In this document: positions 34,430 through 46,462 of the stretch, in pieces
Layout of the letters: each line of letters begins with the position of its first letter
How positions within the stretch are numbered: the first letter of the stretch is position 1
DNA from: Drosophila persimilis
Lineage: Eukaryota; Arthropoda; Insecta; Diptera; Drosophilidae
Direction: 5' to 3'
DNA length: 64,000 bases
Assembly: GCF_003286085.1 (NCBI RefSeq)
Contig: NW_020825312.1
Coordinates: forward strand, 3,844,001 to 3,908,000
Translations under genes and position numbers: made by a program
Notes under the pieces: generated by a model
The model's input: only the letters and a program-made list of their open reading frames with translations
The model's database searches: none
Told to the model about the DNA's origin: nothing

Positions 34430-35395
34430 GGTTAGTTAAAATTAGCATATCTTGTAGAAAATGTATCTATCAATCGGGTAAAACTATGTGTTCAGGTCTG
34501 AAAGCCCTAGCTAGCCATTAATATAAAATCGAATATAAAAATAGAGGAATTTGGTTTCCAATCCTTGACGGGGAATTCATTGTAAACGATTCTTTAATAT
34601 TCCACCGAAAATTATGAAAATGGATGAATCATTTGGGTGTAGTTCAAGTAAAAGATATGGTGGTTTTTATAAGTTCAGAGGAAAGATGGTAATATTTTCC
34701 GCCATTTTCATCAAGTCGCTGAACTGTTTAAATAGGTGGGTCTTAAGTGGGCTAAGTTCGTTTTTGTCATCGGTATATATTTTGGTATATTTCTGAGGGC
34801 CAGTAAGTATATTTTATCGCTAAGTTGCCGTCACACTGATTTTCTTGGCATCATGTCTAGCTCACACACCGTGCTAATTTCTTAGTATTTTCTAGTATAT
34901 ATGGACTCACCCTCTTGGCCAATGCACCAATGTATAAATCGTGTAGAAATGCCATTTAGAGCCATATCCCAGTCCACTTCGAATACTTATTCGTGACGAG
35001 CATGGAATTCCTGAACATTTACCCCAAAATCTCACTTTTTTCAAGGAAAATGCTTTTAGTAATTACATACAAATGTAGTAAATATGTAGCAAATGTGTAG
35101 TTAGCGTGTAGTTACCATGTAAGGAACTTAATTTCATGGAAATTGATGTTGACCGTTTTCGCTTAAAGCGCATTTTATAAAAAATCCCAAAAAGATGAAA
35201 ACTTAGATTTAACCAGTCTTGTAGGAAATAAAATTTTGAGTTCAGAGCTGAGGGTCTTAGCTACTTAGTAATATTCAACCGAATATCAAAAACGCGGAAA
35301 ATGTTGCAACTTAAATACAAATAATTCGTCAGTATATTTACGGTATATTTATATTTCCGTATATTTCTGAGGGTCAGGCCGTATATTTGATCAAT
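34430..35395. repeat. Repeated promoter-like blocks upstream of the HARBI1-like gene
   Basis: Two diverged copies (about 34430-34860 and 35190-35406) show the same order as 33000-33540: an ATCTTGTAG(A/G)A block, then AT-rich DNA, then GTATATTTAC/GGTATATTT words and TATTTCTGAGGG(C/T)CAG. In the last two copies these are followed by (G/A)GTCACACTG-like sites (CGTCACACTG at 34830, GGTCACACTG at 35397). This suggests serial duplication of a promoter-bearing segment. No gene is seen in 33969-35396. Confidence 0.45.
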
Positions 35396-35396
35396 A

Positions 35397-35406
35397 GGTC
35401 ACACTG
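35397..35406 (+). promoter_or_regulatory. Core promoter motif 1 (GGTCACACTG), HARBI1-like gene
   Basis: GGTCACACTG is the Drosophila motif 1 core promoter element found near start sites of ubiquitously expressed genes. Motif 6-like TATTTACGGTATATTT lies about 60-70 bp upstream (near 35335). Together they place transcription start near 35400-35430. Confidence 0.55.
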
Positions 35407-36225
35407 CGTTCCAGCTGGTGGGGCTCGTATTGGGGGAAAAAGCAACATCACATCACCGTGAAAAAATAGGGAAAAATGTGGTTTTCGGGCAAGTAGGTGC
35501 TAGGAGGTGAGCAGGGAAGTGGAAAATCGAATGAAAATTCGTTGAAACGCACAAACCCGATATGAAATAGCTGAAATTGCTTTCGTATTTCGTATTGGTA
35601 CGAGTATCGTCGCACCAAGAAGCAAAAACAGCGACAGAGACACAGACACAGAGGCATAGGCAGTGGCTGAGTGGAAGCAAGAAGTCGAGGCAGATGACCG
35701 ATGCAGAAGTAAAATCTACGTGCAAATTCGACAAACAGAGCTAAGATAGCAGTTGGGGCAGATATATTGCCGCAAACAGTTCTAATTATACAACAGCCGT
35801 AGTGTGTTCCACGACCCCCCCCCCTCCCGAAGAACGAAACTGGTTATACACACAGCAACGACGACGGACGACGAAGGAACGGGAGCAGCAGCAGCAGCAG
35901 CAGCGAAAGGCAGTTCGGCGCAGCGGAGAGTGAGGGTGAGTAAAAATCGATTTGTTGCACAAAACGCCACACAAACACACGACCATACTCTGCATTCGGG
36001 GTGCGAGTGGGCGACGGCGGTGTCGGTGGCAGTGGCAGCAGCCGAGTGAGGTGGGGCAGTGGTGATGGTGACAGCTTCTGGTGGTGCGATTTCTGGGCGA
36101 GCAGGGGTTCGCCAGATTGCCCAAATCTGTTCCACTGCAAATCTCCGGATGTGCGGGCTAACAAAAAAATCGAATCCAGCTCAAAATGATTTATTTCGAT
36201 TCCAGGCACTCGCGACTGCTGTTCG

Positions 36226-37986
36226 ATGGACAAAATCAAATCAAAGGTTATTGGCGTGCTGCGCGAACGCGACGGAGGCACGAATGTCAATCGAAGCGGC
36301 GGCGGTGTCGGCATCGGCATCTCCAATGGCAACGCCAATGGCGGCAGCGGCGTTGGCAGTCATCAGGTGGGCGTGGGCGTGGCCGCTGCAATTGGGGTCA
36401 CGCAGGACAATGGCAATGGCAATGGCAACGAAGGCAACGCCCCTGGACCAGAGCGAAGCGATGGACATGCGAACAGCAGTGCACTGGCACCTGGAACCAC
36501 CGGAGTGGGTGGGGCGGCACGCACATCGGTGCTGTCGCGACCCCAGACATCGAAAATCAGCGCTCTCGACCTGGCCGGCATATTGAACACTCGGCGGCGC
36601 CTAGAGTGGACCAAGGAGTGGCTGCGCAAGAACCAGGCCGAGTTCCTAAGCAAGGAGAATCTGCTGAACGAGCTGCAGTCGCGCAAGGACGAGTGCTATC
36701 ACTTGAATTACTTCCTCGCCATAACCGAGAGCCAATTCCGCTACCTAGTGCAGAAGCTGGAGCCGATCATCAGTCAGTATGCGCCACAGCGGAAGAAGAA
36801 ATCGTTCAGCGCCGAGGAGCGTCTGGCCATAACGCTCAAGTATTTGGCAACGGGTAAGCGGATCGATCCAGTCTTGAGGCAACTGCACCTCAATAAAATG
36901 GTATAATATGTTTTTTTTTCGCTTCGAACAGGTGAAGTGCATTCTTGTCGAAACTACTGCTTCCGTGCCTCGAAATTTGTGATAAACGAAATGATTGCCA
37001 ATATCTGTCTGGGCTTCTACGAGCACCTCAAGGACCAATACGTGACACTACCAAAGACTGATGAGCAGTGGCGCAATGCGGCCACGGACATGGAGCGCAA
37101 GCACAGCCTACCCCAGTGCGTGGGTAACCTCTTCATGCGCAGCATTCAGCTGCAGAGCAATGTGGCCAGCAGTACCACTAATGGGGACGACCGCAAGCGG
37201 GCCACCGTCATCTTCACGGGCATCGTGGATGCCGACAACAATTTCCAGTATGCGAAGGTGGAGCGAGCGGCAAACAGTCGCCCCAACGATATATACAACC
37301 AGACCACTGCCGTGGAGCTGATCGAGCACAAGATGCACGCCCTGGAGGCGCAGTCAAAGCATCGTAATGGCTACTACTTTGTCGGGGACTCTGTGCTGCC
37401 AGCCACCTCATACTTGGTCACCACACGTAACTGGCCAAGGGACCGGTCAGTGCTCGACGCTCTCGAGCAGGTCAATGCTCACGCGGACCAGACCATGCGG
37501 ATTCTCTGCAACATGTTCCCCATTTTGGCGCAGCCTCTGCGCGTTAGCGACAAGCATATCCGCGAAGTGGTTCTCGGGTGCGTGGCGCTGTACAATTTCC
37601 TGCGCAAGTCGGACGACTCTTTCCGCCGCAACAGCGACAGCATCGTGCAGCAGAAGCGCGGAGCGGAGCAGCAGCAGCTGGCGTATGCGGACAGCGAGGA
37701 GATCGACGATGACTGCATCATGCTGGCCACCGAGGAGGAGTTGCGTGAGCGGGCCGAGTTCACGCCCAGCGTTGGCCTGACCACCTGTTTCCAGACCCTG
37801 TGCGCGCAGCGTGGCGAGACGGCCGAGGGCCTGGCCAAGCGGGAATGGCTGCTACAGCTGCCACTGTCCAGTGGCGAACAAAATGGGACTGCGAATGAGA
37901 ACGAGAATGAGAATGAGAATGGGAACGTGAGCGGGAGTGCTGCCAATACCAACGGAAGCGGCAGCGAGAACGGGAGTTTATATTAG
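36226..37986 (+). CDS. Domesticated PIF/Harbinger transposase-derived protein (HARBI1-like)
   Basis: Coding exons 36226-36853 and 36932-37986 (78-bp intron, ACGG/GTAAGC and CGAACAG/GT) give 560 residues. A non-coding first exon probably ends at the GAGG/GTGAGT donor near 35935 and joins an acceptor at 36205. The first 100 residues are Gly/Asn-rich low complexity. Residues about 110-300 match the helical N-terminal part of Harbinger transposases (LNYFLAITESQFRYLVQKLE, EERLAITLKYLATG). Residues about 270-440 match the DDE_Tnp_4 nuclease fold. Key positions are decayed: where active enzymes have IDGTHI this has NLFMRSI, the second Asp is kept (VGDSVLP), and the usual VENAFG is replaced by HADQTMRI. 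The tail is Asn/Glu/Gly-rich. There are no terminal repeats or duplicated target site flanking it, so it is a host gene. Drosophila has several PIF-derived host genes (DPLG family); which one this is I cannot say. Confidence 0.82.
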
Positions 37987-38371
37987 AGCAATTTACCTAA
38001 GTACTAAGTTTACGAATTTTGTATAGTTCCTTGTTTTATATTTTGTAATCTATACTCTGTAACTGCATCGGCCGAAAAGTCGCCGACTATTGTTTACCTC
38101 TTGTTTAGCGCATTCTTCTTCTGCATACCATACGATTACCATTACGATTACCTGCGCTGTTCTACCTTCGTTCGTTCGTTGGTTCGTTCGTTCTGTGCTT
38201 CTCCTAGGGTCTGTATAGTTAGCTTAGTTTCTTATGGAAGTTCAGGTTCAGTGAATGACGCTATGTGATGTCTCAAATCTCTATTGTGGCCCAGTGCTCC
38301 TGGGGAGCTTAGCAATGCGGCAACAACCAGATTGTCGCGCGAACAGCGGTGTGAAAGTCGAAATTCGATTA

Positions 38372-38377
38372 AATAAA
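38372..38377 (+). terminator. Polyadenylation signal AATAAA, HARBI1-like gene
   Basis: The signal lies 386 bp after the stop at 37986. The gene converges on PGRP-SD, whose stop is only 160 bp further. Confidence 0.5.
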
Positions 38378-38536
38378 ACGGAAACAGATCAACAAAATTA
38401 AAATTTTAGTATTCGTATTTAAGCAAGCAACAAATTATACATAATTATATTTACAATAAATGTGTAAGGAATGGTCTTTACGTGTCTAAATCTAAGCCCC
38501 ATCCCGTCCCTATCGCATCTGCTTATCGTTTTCCTT

Positions 38537-39094
38537 TCAGATCTCGCTCCAGTGGGGCCACTGCTGCACCAGGGTGTACAATGCATCCCCGGGACTCTTT
38601 GTGGCGCTCACCTGGCGGTGCCCCAGCAGCTGATAGCTCTCCGCCAGCTGGCCCTGCCCAACAGCCTGCTCTAGAAGAGACTTCCCAGCCTCCAGGGCCG
38701 CATCGCTTGGCGGTTGCTCGTCGAAGTTGCCCATGAACGCGATGCCCAAGGAACCCTCATTGTTGGCACCGGCAAATGCTCCCCGCTGACTGGGGCTTCG
38801 ACCCTCGTAGACGCGTCCATTGCCGCCGATCAAATAGTGGTAGCCTATGTCGGAGAACCTCTGCCTCGTCATCTGGTACTGCTGCAGATTGCGCATCAGG
38901 TTCGCACAGCCCTGATCGTCACTGCAGCCGCCTCCGCCCGTGTGGGCGATCACGGCTCGGGCCAGAGGTGTCTCCATGCTGTCAATATCCCCACTAGCTG
39001 GCCGAGCATTCCATTCGGCTCTCGTCACCACCGGGACATCGGCAGCGACGGCTGTGAGCGCCACAGCAAGCAGCACGAACCACGTTGCGATCAT
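38537..39094 (-). CDS. PGRP-SD: Secreted peptidoglycan recognition protein PGRP-SD
   Basis: An intronless gene of 185 residues. The start is the ATG at 39094; the frame extends to a TTG at 39118 but no earlier ATG. Residues 1-18 form a signal peptide (FVLLAVALTAVAA). The rest is one PGRP/amidase-2 domain (SDIGYHYLIGG, EGRSPSQRGAFAG, LLGHRQVSATKSPG) with the Cys57-Cys63 pair. Zinc-ligand positions His51 and His159 and Tyr85 are kept, but the third ligand, Cys in amidases, is Ser167 (ATKSPG). So the protein is expected to be a receptor, not an enzyme. In D. melanogaster PGRP-SD is a haemolymph sensor that cooperates with PGRP-SA/GNBP1 in Toll signalling and brings DAP-type peptidoglycan to PGRP-LC in Imd signalling. 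The sequence closely matches that family member, and the location beside Ank2 and CG7506 agrees. Confidence 0.92.
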   Translation of the reverse strand: MIATWFVLLAVALTAVAADVPVVTRAEWNARPASGDIDSMETPLARAVIAHTGGGGCSDDQGCANLMRNLQQYQMTRQRFSDIGYHYLIGGNGRVYEGRSPSQRGAFAGANNEGSLGIAFMGNFDEQPPSDAALEAGKSLLEQAVGQGQLAESYQLLGHRQVSATKSPGDALYTLVQQWPHWSEI

Positions 39095-39116
39095 TCTGGC
39101 ACCGTGTCTGTTGATC

Positions 39117-39152
39117 AACTGGGAGTGATCTGGGCCTAGAGCCGCTCTTATT
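39117..39152 (-). promoter_or_regulatory. PGRP-SD core promoter (TATA-like plus initiator)
   Basis: On the minus strand AATAAGAG (39152-39145) lies about 25-32 bp upstream of CCCAGTTGA, an initiator-like match with its A at 39120. The spacing fits a TATA/Inr promoter and a 5' UTR of about 26 bp. Confidence 0.4.
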
Positions 39153-39386
39153 GGTCGCTGATAAACCGCGTGGCCCTTGGGCGATAGCTTTTTCCCCCCG
39201 ACAAGCTACATTCATACATATGTACATATATGAACAACACGGTTCGAGGTGATTTTTCTGAGCGTTGTTTGTAAATGACTTCCCCGAGAGGGCTAGCCAA
39301 AGAGTCTGCTTAGATACTCGTATGCCATGACGCAAGTCAAAGATGTGACAGGTGCGATCCGTACAGCTACCATCCATATGGGTTGA

Positions 39387-39397
39387 GGGGATTTTTT
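39387..39397. promoter_or_regulatory. NF-kB (Relish/Dif-type) site upstream of PGRP-SD
   Basis: GGGGATTTTTT fits the Drosophila kB consensus (GGGRATTYYY), about 270 bp upstream of the predicted start site. GATA-type TGATAA words occur at 39159-39164 and 39643-39648, and a weaker kB-like site (GGGTGAATCCCC) at 39692-39703. Paired kB and GATA sites are typical of immune-induced fly genes. Functional use is inferred. Confidence 0.45.
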
Positions 39398-42300
39398 GGT
39401 CATCGATGTTTTTCAACTGGAAGTCAGTAGAGGGTTGTGCAAAGACTTTGAACGTATTTTAATTACCACCCAGTCTAGGATAAATGAAAAAAAAACATTA
39501 TTCCAGAAAATAGTGCGTACCTTCCCATGAGCGCCATCGCCCATCGCCCATTTCGATTCCATTTGCATAGTCGTATGGGTGTTTTCGAAACTCTTAGAGC
39601 AACCCCTGATCAAGTGACTATCGCTGTAAACGTGCTTGTCGCTGATAAATTACTGGGGCTGTGTGGATCACACTTGAAAGTGGGCTAGTCAGGGTGAATC
39701 CCCACCGACTAAAGCCCCACCAGCTCCTCTAACTCTTCCGGTCGGCCTTCGCTCTATTCCAGTTCATACGAAGAAAAACCTCAATTTGACACAGATGTTC
39801 TATGCAGTAATTTAATTAAAAAACTTTCGTAATTAAATGCAAAGATAGCAAAAAATTGAGCAAATTGCGAGGAATTATCCAGCGCCTCTGGATGGAAGGA
39901 GTCGAGGAGCAAGGACCCTGAAGTGAAATCGTAAACGTGACAACGAAAATGCAAGTAAGCGCCCTCAATTAAAAGCCGAAATGACTATAAAGCGCCATAA
40001 AAAAGGGGGCAAAGGCAAAACCGCAACAGGCAAAAAAAAATCAAAAGCGAAACCAGAGTAAAACTCTCCTACGCCTGGCAGGAAAACGCGCTGGAAAATG
40101 GCAGAGAACCAGAAGAACTACAGCTGGGGGACTGGAATTAACTTAACTTGAATTTAAGCGAGTTTCAACTACTAGGAGAGGGATTTATCCCATCCCCCTC
40201 TCCTATTGGGCTTGCTGGAATGGTTATTCGAACTGTTGCCCCAGGTCTTGAACGAAACTAGGCTAATGCCAACCAATCCCTCCTCCCACCCACCGAGGCG
40301 GGAAAAACATATTTTTTTCTGTTCCGCATCTGGCTGGTGTCCTGTGTCCTGTGTTCTGGGGATGCGCCCACTCACCAGTCACCAAGGCAGCACCAAGGCA
40401 GCACAAGGCAGTGGCGCCAGGCTGGCTCATTTGCAAAATTGTCAGATTTATTTCGCTAATTGCTGCTCATCCGTTTAATTAAAATTAAAAGAACTTGCAC
40501 AAGTTAGGGCGAAAGTTTTTATGCGAATTCTCTGGAATCTCGCATTGGGCACGTTTAGAGCTCCTCGTCCTCGCCCTCGTCCTCGCACACCTCTCCCGGA
40601 GCACCTCCCATTGTTGTTACTACAATGCCATCTATTAAATTGCTGTGCAAAGTTGGCGAGCGCCGAGCACCTGGCAACAAGCAACTTGCCACCAAAAAGA
40701 TGGTGATGATGATGTTGCGGAAGGCTGAAGGCGGCAGGCGGCAGGCGCCCCGGGTAGGCTTTCAACTCTGGACAGGCAACAAATTAAACTGCAAGTCTTG
40801 CAGGCTCCGTTAAAGCTGTCACATTTCCCAAAAGGTGTCAATCGGGCCAGCCCAAAAGTTGCGGCGAACAAGGAAGCATGAAAGCAACAACTATTTGCAA
40901 CTACAGGGCCGGGGACTGGGACTGGGAATGGGACTGGGACGGGGAGGGAAGGGGCTTGAGGACTCCCACAACTACAATTTGCACGCAATGCTGCACCATC
41001 TGGTGTGGCACCTCCTCCTCCAGTGGCGCCAGCAGCACGAACCGGAAAGAGCAAAAGTTGCCTGCAACCACACTGTGGATTCGGATTTGGGCAACTTTTG
41101 CAGTGCGGATTGCGGATTGACACCCACCGCATGCCACGCCCCGCGCCCCGCGCCCCGCGCCCTGCGCCCCACGCCCGATCCAAGGGAGAGTGTCGATTGG
41201 AGGGCGACATTTTTATGACAACTTGCTTAAATTTCATAACAGAACTCCTGCAGAAAAGGAAAACTTATTTCGTTTACGAGTCGGAAAACTTGTCTGTGTG
41301 TGTGCCAAGGGCTAGGGGCCGGCCGTCGATGTCGATGTCGATGTCGCTAATGAATAAAGTTCGCTTGTGAATATCCACGGCAAGCACTTGCTCGGGATTC
41401 GGGGTTGCATCGTAAAGCGGCTGGAGATACGACCCCGGCCAGATGCATCTGCATCTCACGGGGGAAGATAGCACGCATCGGTGTGTGTGCCCCACAAGTC
41501 CGATCTTAGCCGAGTTCTGGCACTTCCTCGATTGCGGCCTTGAGAGACCCCACCATTTTCAGTGCTTAAATCTGCAGTACTGTACTTTTGCTGATTCGAT
41601 TCTAGTGCAATCCGAAGAAAAAATCTGTTTTTTTTTAGTTTTACTGACTTTTGTGGTGTTTTTTATTCAGGGCAAAAGCTGTATGATTCTCCGACGTTGC
41701 ACTTTGGAGCACCCCCATTGGGGGCAAAGGAAGCTGCTGTACTATTTTTAATATGGAACGAAAAGTATGCGCAACAATATAGCGCAATATTAAAGTCAAA
41801 CGATGTGCGTAACAGCAAGCTCATCTTCATCATGATCGTCATCATCATGCTGCCCTGGCAGGCACATCGACGTTTTCGAGCGTCCTGCATTGGCATCAGC
41901 TCCTGCTGCAGCTCCAGCTCCAGCTCGTGCTCCTGCGGCAGCTCCAGCTTGGGCTCCTGCTGACATCTTGTCAGAAATTTTCATGCTGCTGTAAGCTGTT
42001 TTCATGCACATTTTGGGCACTTGTGCTCGGCACAAACACTTCAATTTGGCTTCAAGGATGCGTGCATGCGGGCAGGACCCATGAATGGAGACAGGGCCAT
42101 GGCCATGGCTAGGGCCAAATCCAGCTGCAGACGAAACAGAGCCGGAGTCAGTGAAAAATCAAGCAGCAAGCCGGAGTCAGTGGAAGTAGAAAGGGAAGGG
42201 GGAGTGGCAAAGTGGGGAAGTGGGGAAGTGAAAGCACCCAGTCAAAGTGCCGGAAGGAAGTGCGCTGTGACGTTGCAGGGGGATATGACGCTGCTCCTGC

Positions 42301-45300
42301 GAGGATACACTCGTGCTTCCACTCACATGCTATGCTGGGGATATGGCGTCAAACAACATGCAACTCTTTAACTATAACTTTTGATATATGCCGAGGAAAT
42401 ATTGTGGGAGTGCACTCAATCGTGGTTGCCCAGGCATCAGCAGGGGCATCAGCAGCAGCACCAGCACCAGCACCAGCAGCAGCAGAAGCTTCCCATCCGA
42501 AGGATCGGGAGCCCCATCAACTACTTAGCGTCAAAACGCTTAAAGTTGAATTTGTAACGCTTCAAGTATGGCAGCGGCACAAAGCCAATGGAGTGTGTGC
42601 AAGGGAGACAGCCCTCAGCCAGCCGTAGGAGTCCCGCAGAGAGAGAGACAGTGAGAGAGAGAGAGAGAGACAAGGCATGAGACCTGTCTAATGCCAGTTT
42701 ACTCATCTATTTTTATTAAATCGCCACGGATACACACTCCCACAAGCCCACACGTGGAGAGCGTGGATGCTCTGTTGCATCGCTGGTATACGCCGACAAA
42801 TGTAAAGTTACGTATACGCAACAGCAGAAAGAGAGAGAGAGAGCTAGTTCTGCACAACGTGCCACAGCAAGGAAGGAATTCATCGCTTACATAAATCATT
42901 ATTATTGTGGGCTCGAGCTGAAATGTTTTCTGTAGGCTCTGGACCGAAATCTAAAGCTATTCCGAAGCCAACAGCTTCTAGAGCCAATTTCTACTGCATT
43001 CTACTAGATTAAGCCAAAGTCGACTTCTATTGCGCGCAGGTTCACGACCCCATGTTTATTGGTATCATTATGAACGCTACAACGCGATGAACCCCATCTT
43101 TTGTACTAAATATACATAGATATAGGCTATCGAATCGCAAAAAAAAGTGGGAAAAATCTTCTTTTTCTACCTTTTTTGTACATCGAAGGCGAAAATGCGC
43201 ATATTCGGCTATCGTTCATGTTTTCAGCTGTCCAACAGATACATATGTATGTATATGGAATGAGTGGACGTGGACCTGTGGAAAATACAATACGTACAAA
43301 TACAATGAACAAATATATTCCTTGAGAATGAGACAGAGAAAGCACTTGAGCATTTTAAAACTCGGAAAATGCTTGCTCTGTTATTGATATACATATTTAT
43401 ATTTACAAAAAGGTTTCTACCTAAAATTACTTTACAGATTGTTGCAAACTGTTTCAGACGCTTGCAGCATCCTTGCAGCAGTTAGTGTATGGCAACTGAC
43501 TTTAGACACTTGGTTGTTACAGCTGCAGAGGCAGCTGTTCAGGCAGCCACTCCCACTCCCATTCTTACTCCCATTCTTACCCCCATTCCCTCCACATACA
43601 AGCTTATATTCGGGGGTTTAATTTTGATTTAAACGCTGGCAGACAGCTGGTAGCCAAGTGCGTGCTGGAGCAGAAGCACAGACATGCTCGGACCCGCTCG
43701 GACACGACAGGCGGGGGATCGACACGAGGGGGTTTCACTTTGGGCTTCATTGAAATTTAAGTTGCACTTGCCGCTGCATCCAGGCACAGCGGGGAGCCGA
43801 GAGCCCAGAACCCAGAACCCAGAACCCACAGCCCACAGCCCACGATACTCGGACGGGGGCTAATGAAGGGCACTCGCTTAAAGGCAGTCTCCGTCTCCTC
43901 CACGCAGATCGAAGGGCCCCGTCAGCCATTTAATTTTCATTAGATTAAGGTAACCATCGTACACTCCACAACATCCCATCTAGGAATGGGGGACACCAAC
44001 AGACATCTACGTGCACTTGTCTGTTCCTAGCTGGATCTGATGCCGCTCCGCTTATTCTGCTGCTCCTGGGCTTCCATCTGCTACTATTGCTGTTTGCTTT
44101 CCTTCTCGTAAATGTTAAAGTTGCAACTTGTAGCCTCAAAATAACCACAAAGTAAACACCAGAGTGGCAGTGGCAGTGGTAGTGGCAGTGGCAGTGGCAC
44201 TGCTGGAGTGGCTGTGGCAGTGGCGCTAAGGAGTGGAGTGGAGAACGAAGCACAGAGTACGGGCTGCTGTCGGGCAAAGAGGTATTTGAATAGCCGGCCA
44301 AAGACATTGCGTACACTGTTACGGGCACCACTCCGGACAAGGACATTGTACGTGCGGGGGGCCCGGACACGCTTCAGTGTCCTTGTCGATGTCTTTGGCG
44401 GAGCAGCAGCAGCAGCAGCAGCAGCATCAGCTTCAGGCTGGGGCTCGTGTCCTGGGCGGTCCAAAATAAATAAGTGTGTAATTTAATATTTAAGGCTTTG
44501 TCAGTAATTATTTCTGCACAGATGGCGAAACTTTTGCTTTGTCGTCGCCTTGGATACATGTCCATCCGGAGGGGAAGATGGAGTGCGAGAGGTGGCACCG
44601 AGTGCAAGTCTCTGGGATCTGGTCCTTGCGAGAATATGCACCGCAGCGGATGCTAGGCAACTGCTCAAAAGGGCTTCGTCTACGCTGCTCCCATAACTCA
44701 GGGATCGCATCGGTGGCCATAAAATTGACCCACTTGCTTCACATTTGTCTTTATTAAATGGGAAATTACGAGCTGGCACTTGAAGGAGCGAACGAGTACG
44801 CGTTCGCGTACGCGTACGCGTATAAATTATAAACCAATTTAATAACCCGCACCAGGACCGAGACCAGGACCAGGACCACCACCAGGCCAAAATGTGCTCG
44901 AAATGAACTACCAATTTGCGGAGTACTTACTCCGCATCGCAGCGGACCATTATAATGGCTTCGGGGGAGCGTGAACATGAATTATGCTGGGAATTGGGTG
45001 AAATTCCTGGTGGGGTTGCCGCCCACCTGTGGGAGCCCCCCTCCCTCCACCTCCACCTCCACCTCCGACACTTTTCCTTTATATCCACTGATACATACAT
45101 ATGTATACGCACTGTGTATGCATTCCTGGACCTCGGACGGGTCTGAATATGCGCATAGTTTAAGCTTGTAATTATTCCAGCATTTAGTTCAGCATTTAGC
45201 CACGCCCCTTACTGTCCCCCACGGTCGGAACTGCCATACGCATCTCTCCCACCCTAGAACCCCTGAATTTCAAATGATTTATTGCACGTCTCGTATCTCG

Positions 45301-45959
45301 TGGCCACACTGATACGAGCACTACAAATTCTACAATTACGGAGTCAAAGTTATATCGTATTACTGCCCCCTAAATCCAACAGCTCCCCAGTTCCCCAGCT
45401 CTTCCGTCTGATGATTTTGCAAGCTGCCAAGGTCTTTCCCTTTGTCACTTTTCTGTTACGAAGAGAGGATTAAGGGGAAGAGGAGTGACGACTCGTTAGC
45501 ATATTAATTGTAAAGCGGATGGGTCCTAATTGCATTTGAGGCGGAGCGGGTCGAATCATAGTCCACTTCCACTCCTCACTCCCACTCTGATCGCAGGCAA
45601 TATATGTAATAATGGAAATGTAACCTTAAAAAGTTCCAGGGATCATACAATTCGCAATTCGAAGCCACAGTTCCATTCGTATCAATCCATTACTTTATGC
45701 AAACTTCTCTCTGTTTTAAAGCTTTCTTTTTCTGAATTGGACGGACTGGAAGGCCTGCCAGCTCCCAGCTCTTCTTGGACTCCTTGGGCTTCGCTTCTTC
45801 GCTTCAAAAACTCCTTTAAATGGGCAAGGCTTCTACAGGTCCATGTGGAGTTCGCTTTGAGGTTCTCCCTTCCCTTGTAGATATGCATTTACTTCTCTTT
45901 CGTCCCAGCACTTCTTGGATTTGCGGGCGGCTAGACGGGCTTTCGGGGATAAAACGAGA

Positions 45960-46085
45960 GTTAGATCAGATCAGGTCAGATTATTATAATAGCCAAAAGG
46001 AACAAATGAAATTGCAGTGGTTACGAAACGCCTTCCATGCGCTTGATTACTCATTGTCTGTCTCTCTCACACACACTATTCGTCG
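45960..46085. repeat. Third fragment of the interspersed repeat
   Basis: The block AGATTATTATAATAGCCAAA, GGAACAAATGAAATTGCAGT and TGTCTGTCTCTCTC matches the 3' part of the 28480-28875 copy (ATTATTATAGCCAGAAGAAA, CAAATGAAACTTCAGTGG). Confidence 0.45.
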
Positions 46086-46462
46086 TGCAGTGTGCGCCCT
46101 CTTACGGAGAGGAGCCATACTGACTAATTATCGGTAGATGTAGATATGTAGATTCGCGGAAGTACTTTGGAAGTGAATTGTTCAGATTACAAATTTGCCT
46201 GCCAGACTTTGGTCAAGAAGCAATGCTGCAGCGATCGTAATGGGTTTAGCTAGTCTAAAAGTGTTTCCACCAATTGATCCAATTGTAGTTTGTACATTTT
46301 ATATAAAAATAATTATAAATTAATATAGTTTTAGCCATTTTTACACCCTGTAGCGGATAGATGGGATCCGATAATGAAGAGTACTCAGCAAGGTGCGTCT
46401 GTCTGTCGGCGGCCTTTTTGAAATAGAAGGGGAAATGGGGATGAATTGAGTGACGAATCGAG

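Noticed and set aside
34614..34796. 60-codon frame starting MKMDESFGCSSSKRY
   Set aside because: AT-rich repeat DNA, no relatives recognised, and it overlaps a repeated promoter-like block.
35786..36338. Minus-strand frames rich in Pro, Ser and Leu over the HARBI1-like 5' UTR
   Set aside because: Shadows of GC-rich Gly/Asn coding and simple repeats on the plus strand.
38471..39139. Plus-strand frames of up to 141 codons over PGRP-SD
   Set aside because: The minus strand encodes a complete, conserved PGRP with signal peptide; plus frames have no similarity.
44084..44486. Opposed frames of 92-126 codons around 44.1-44.5 kb, one with an Arg-rich segment and poly-Ala
   Set aside because: Low-complexity CAG and GTGGCA repeats keep both strands open; no family similarity, splice sites or promoter.
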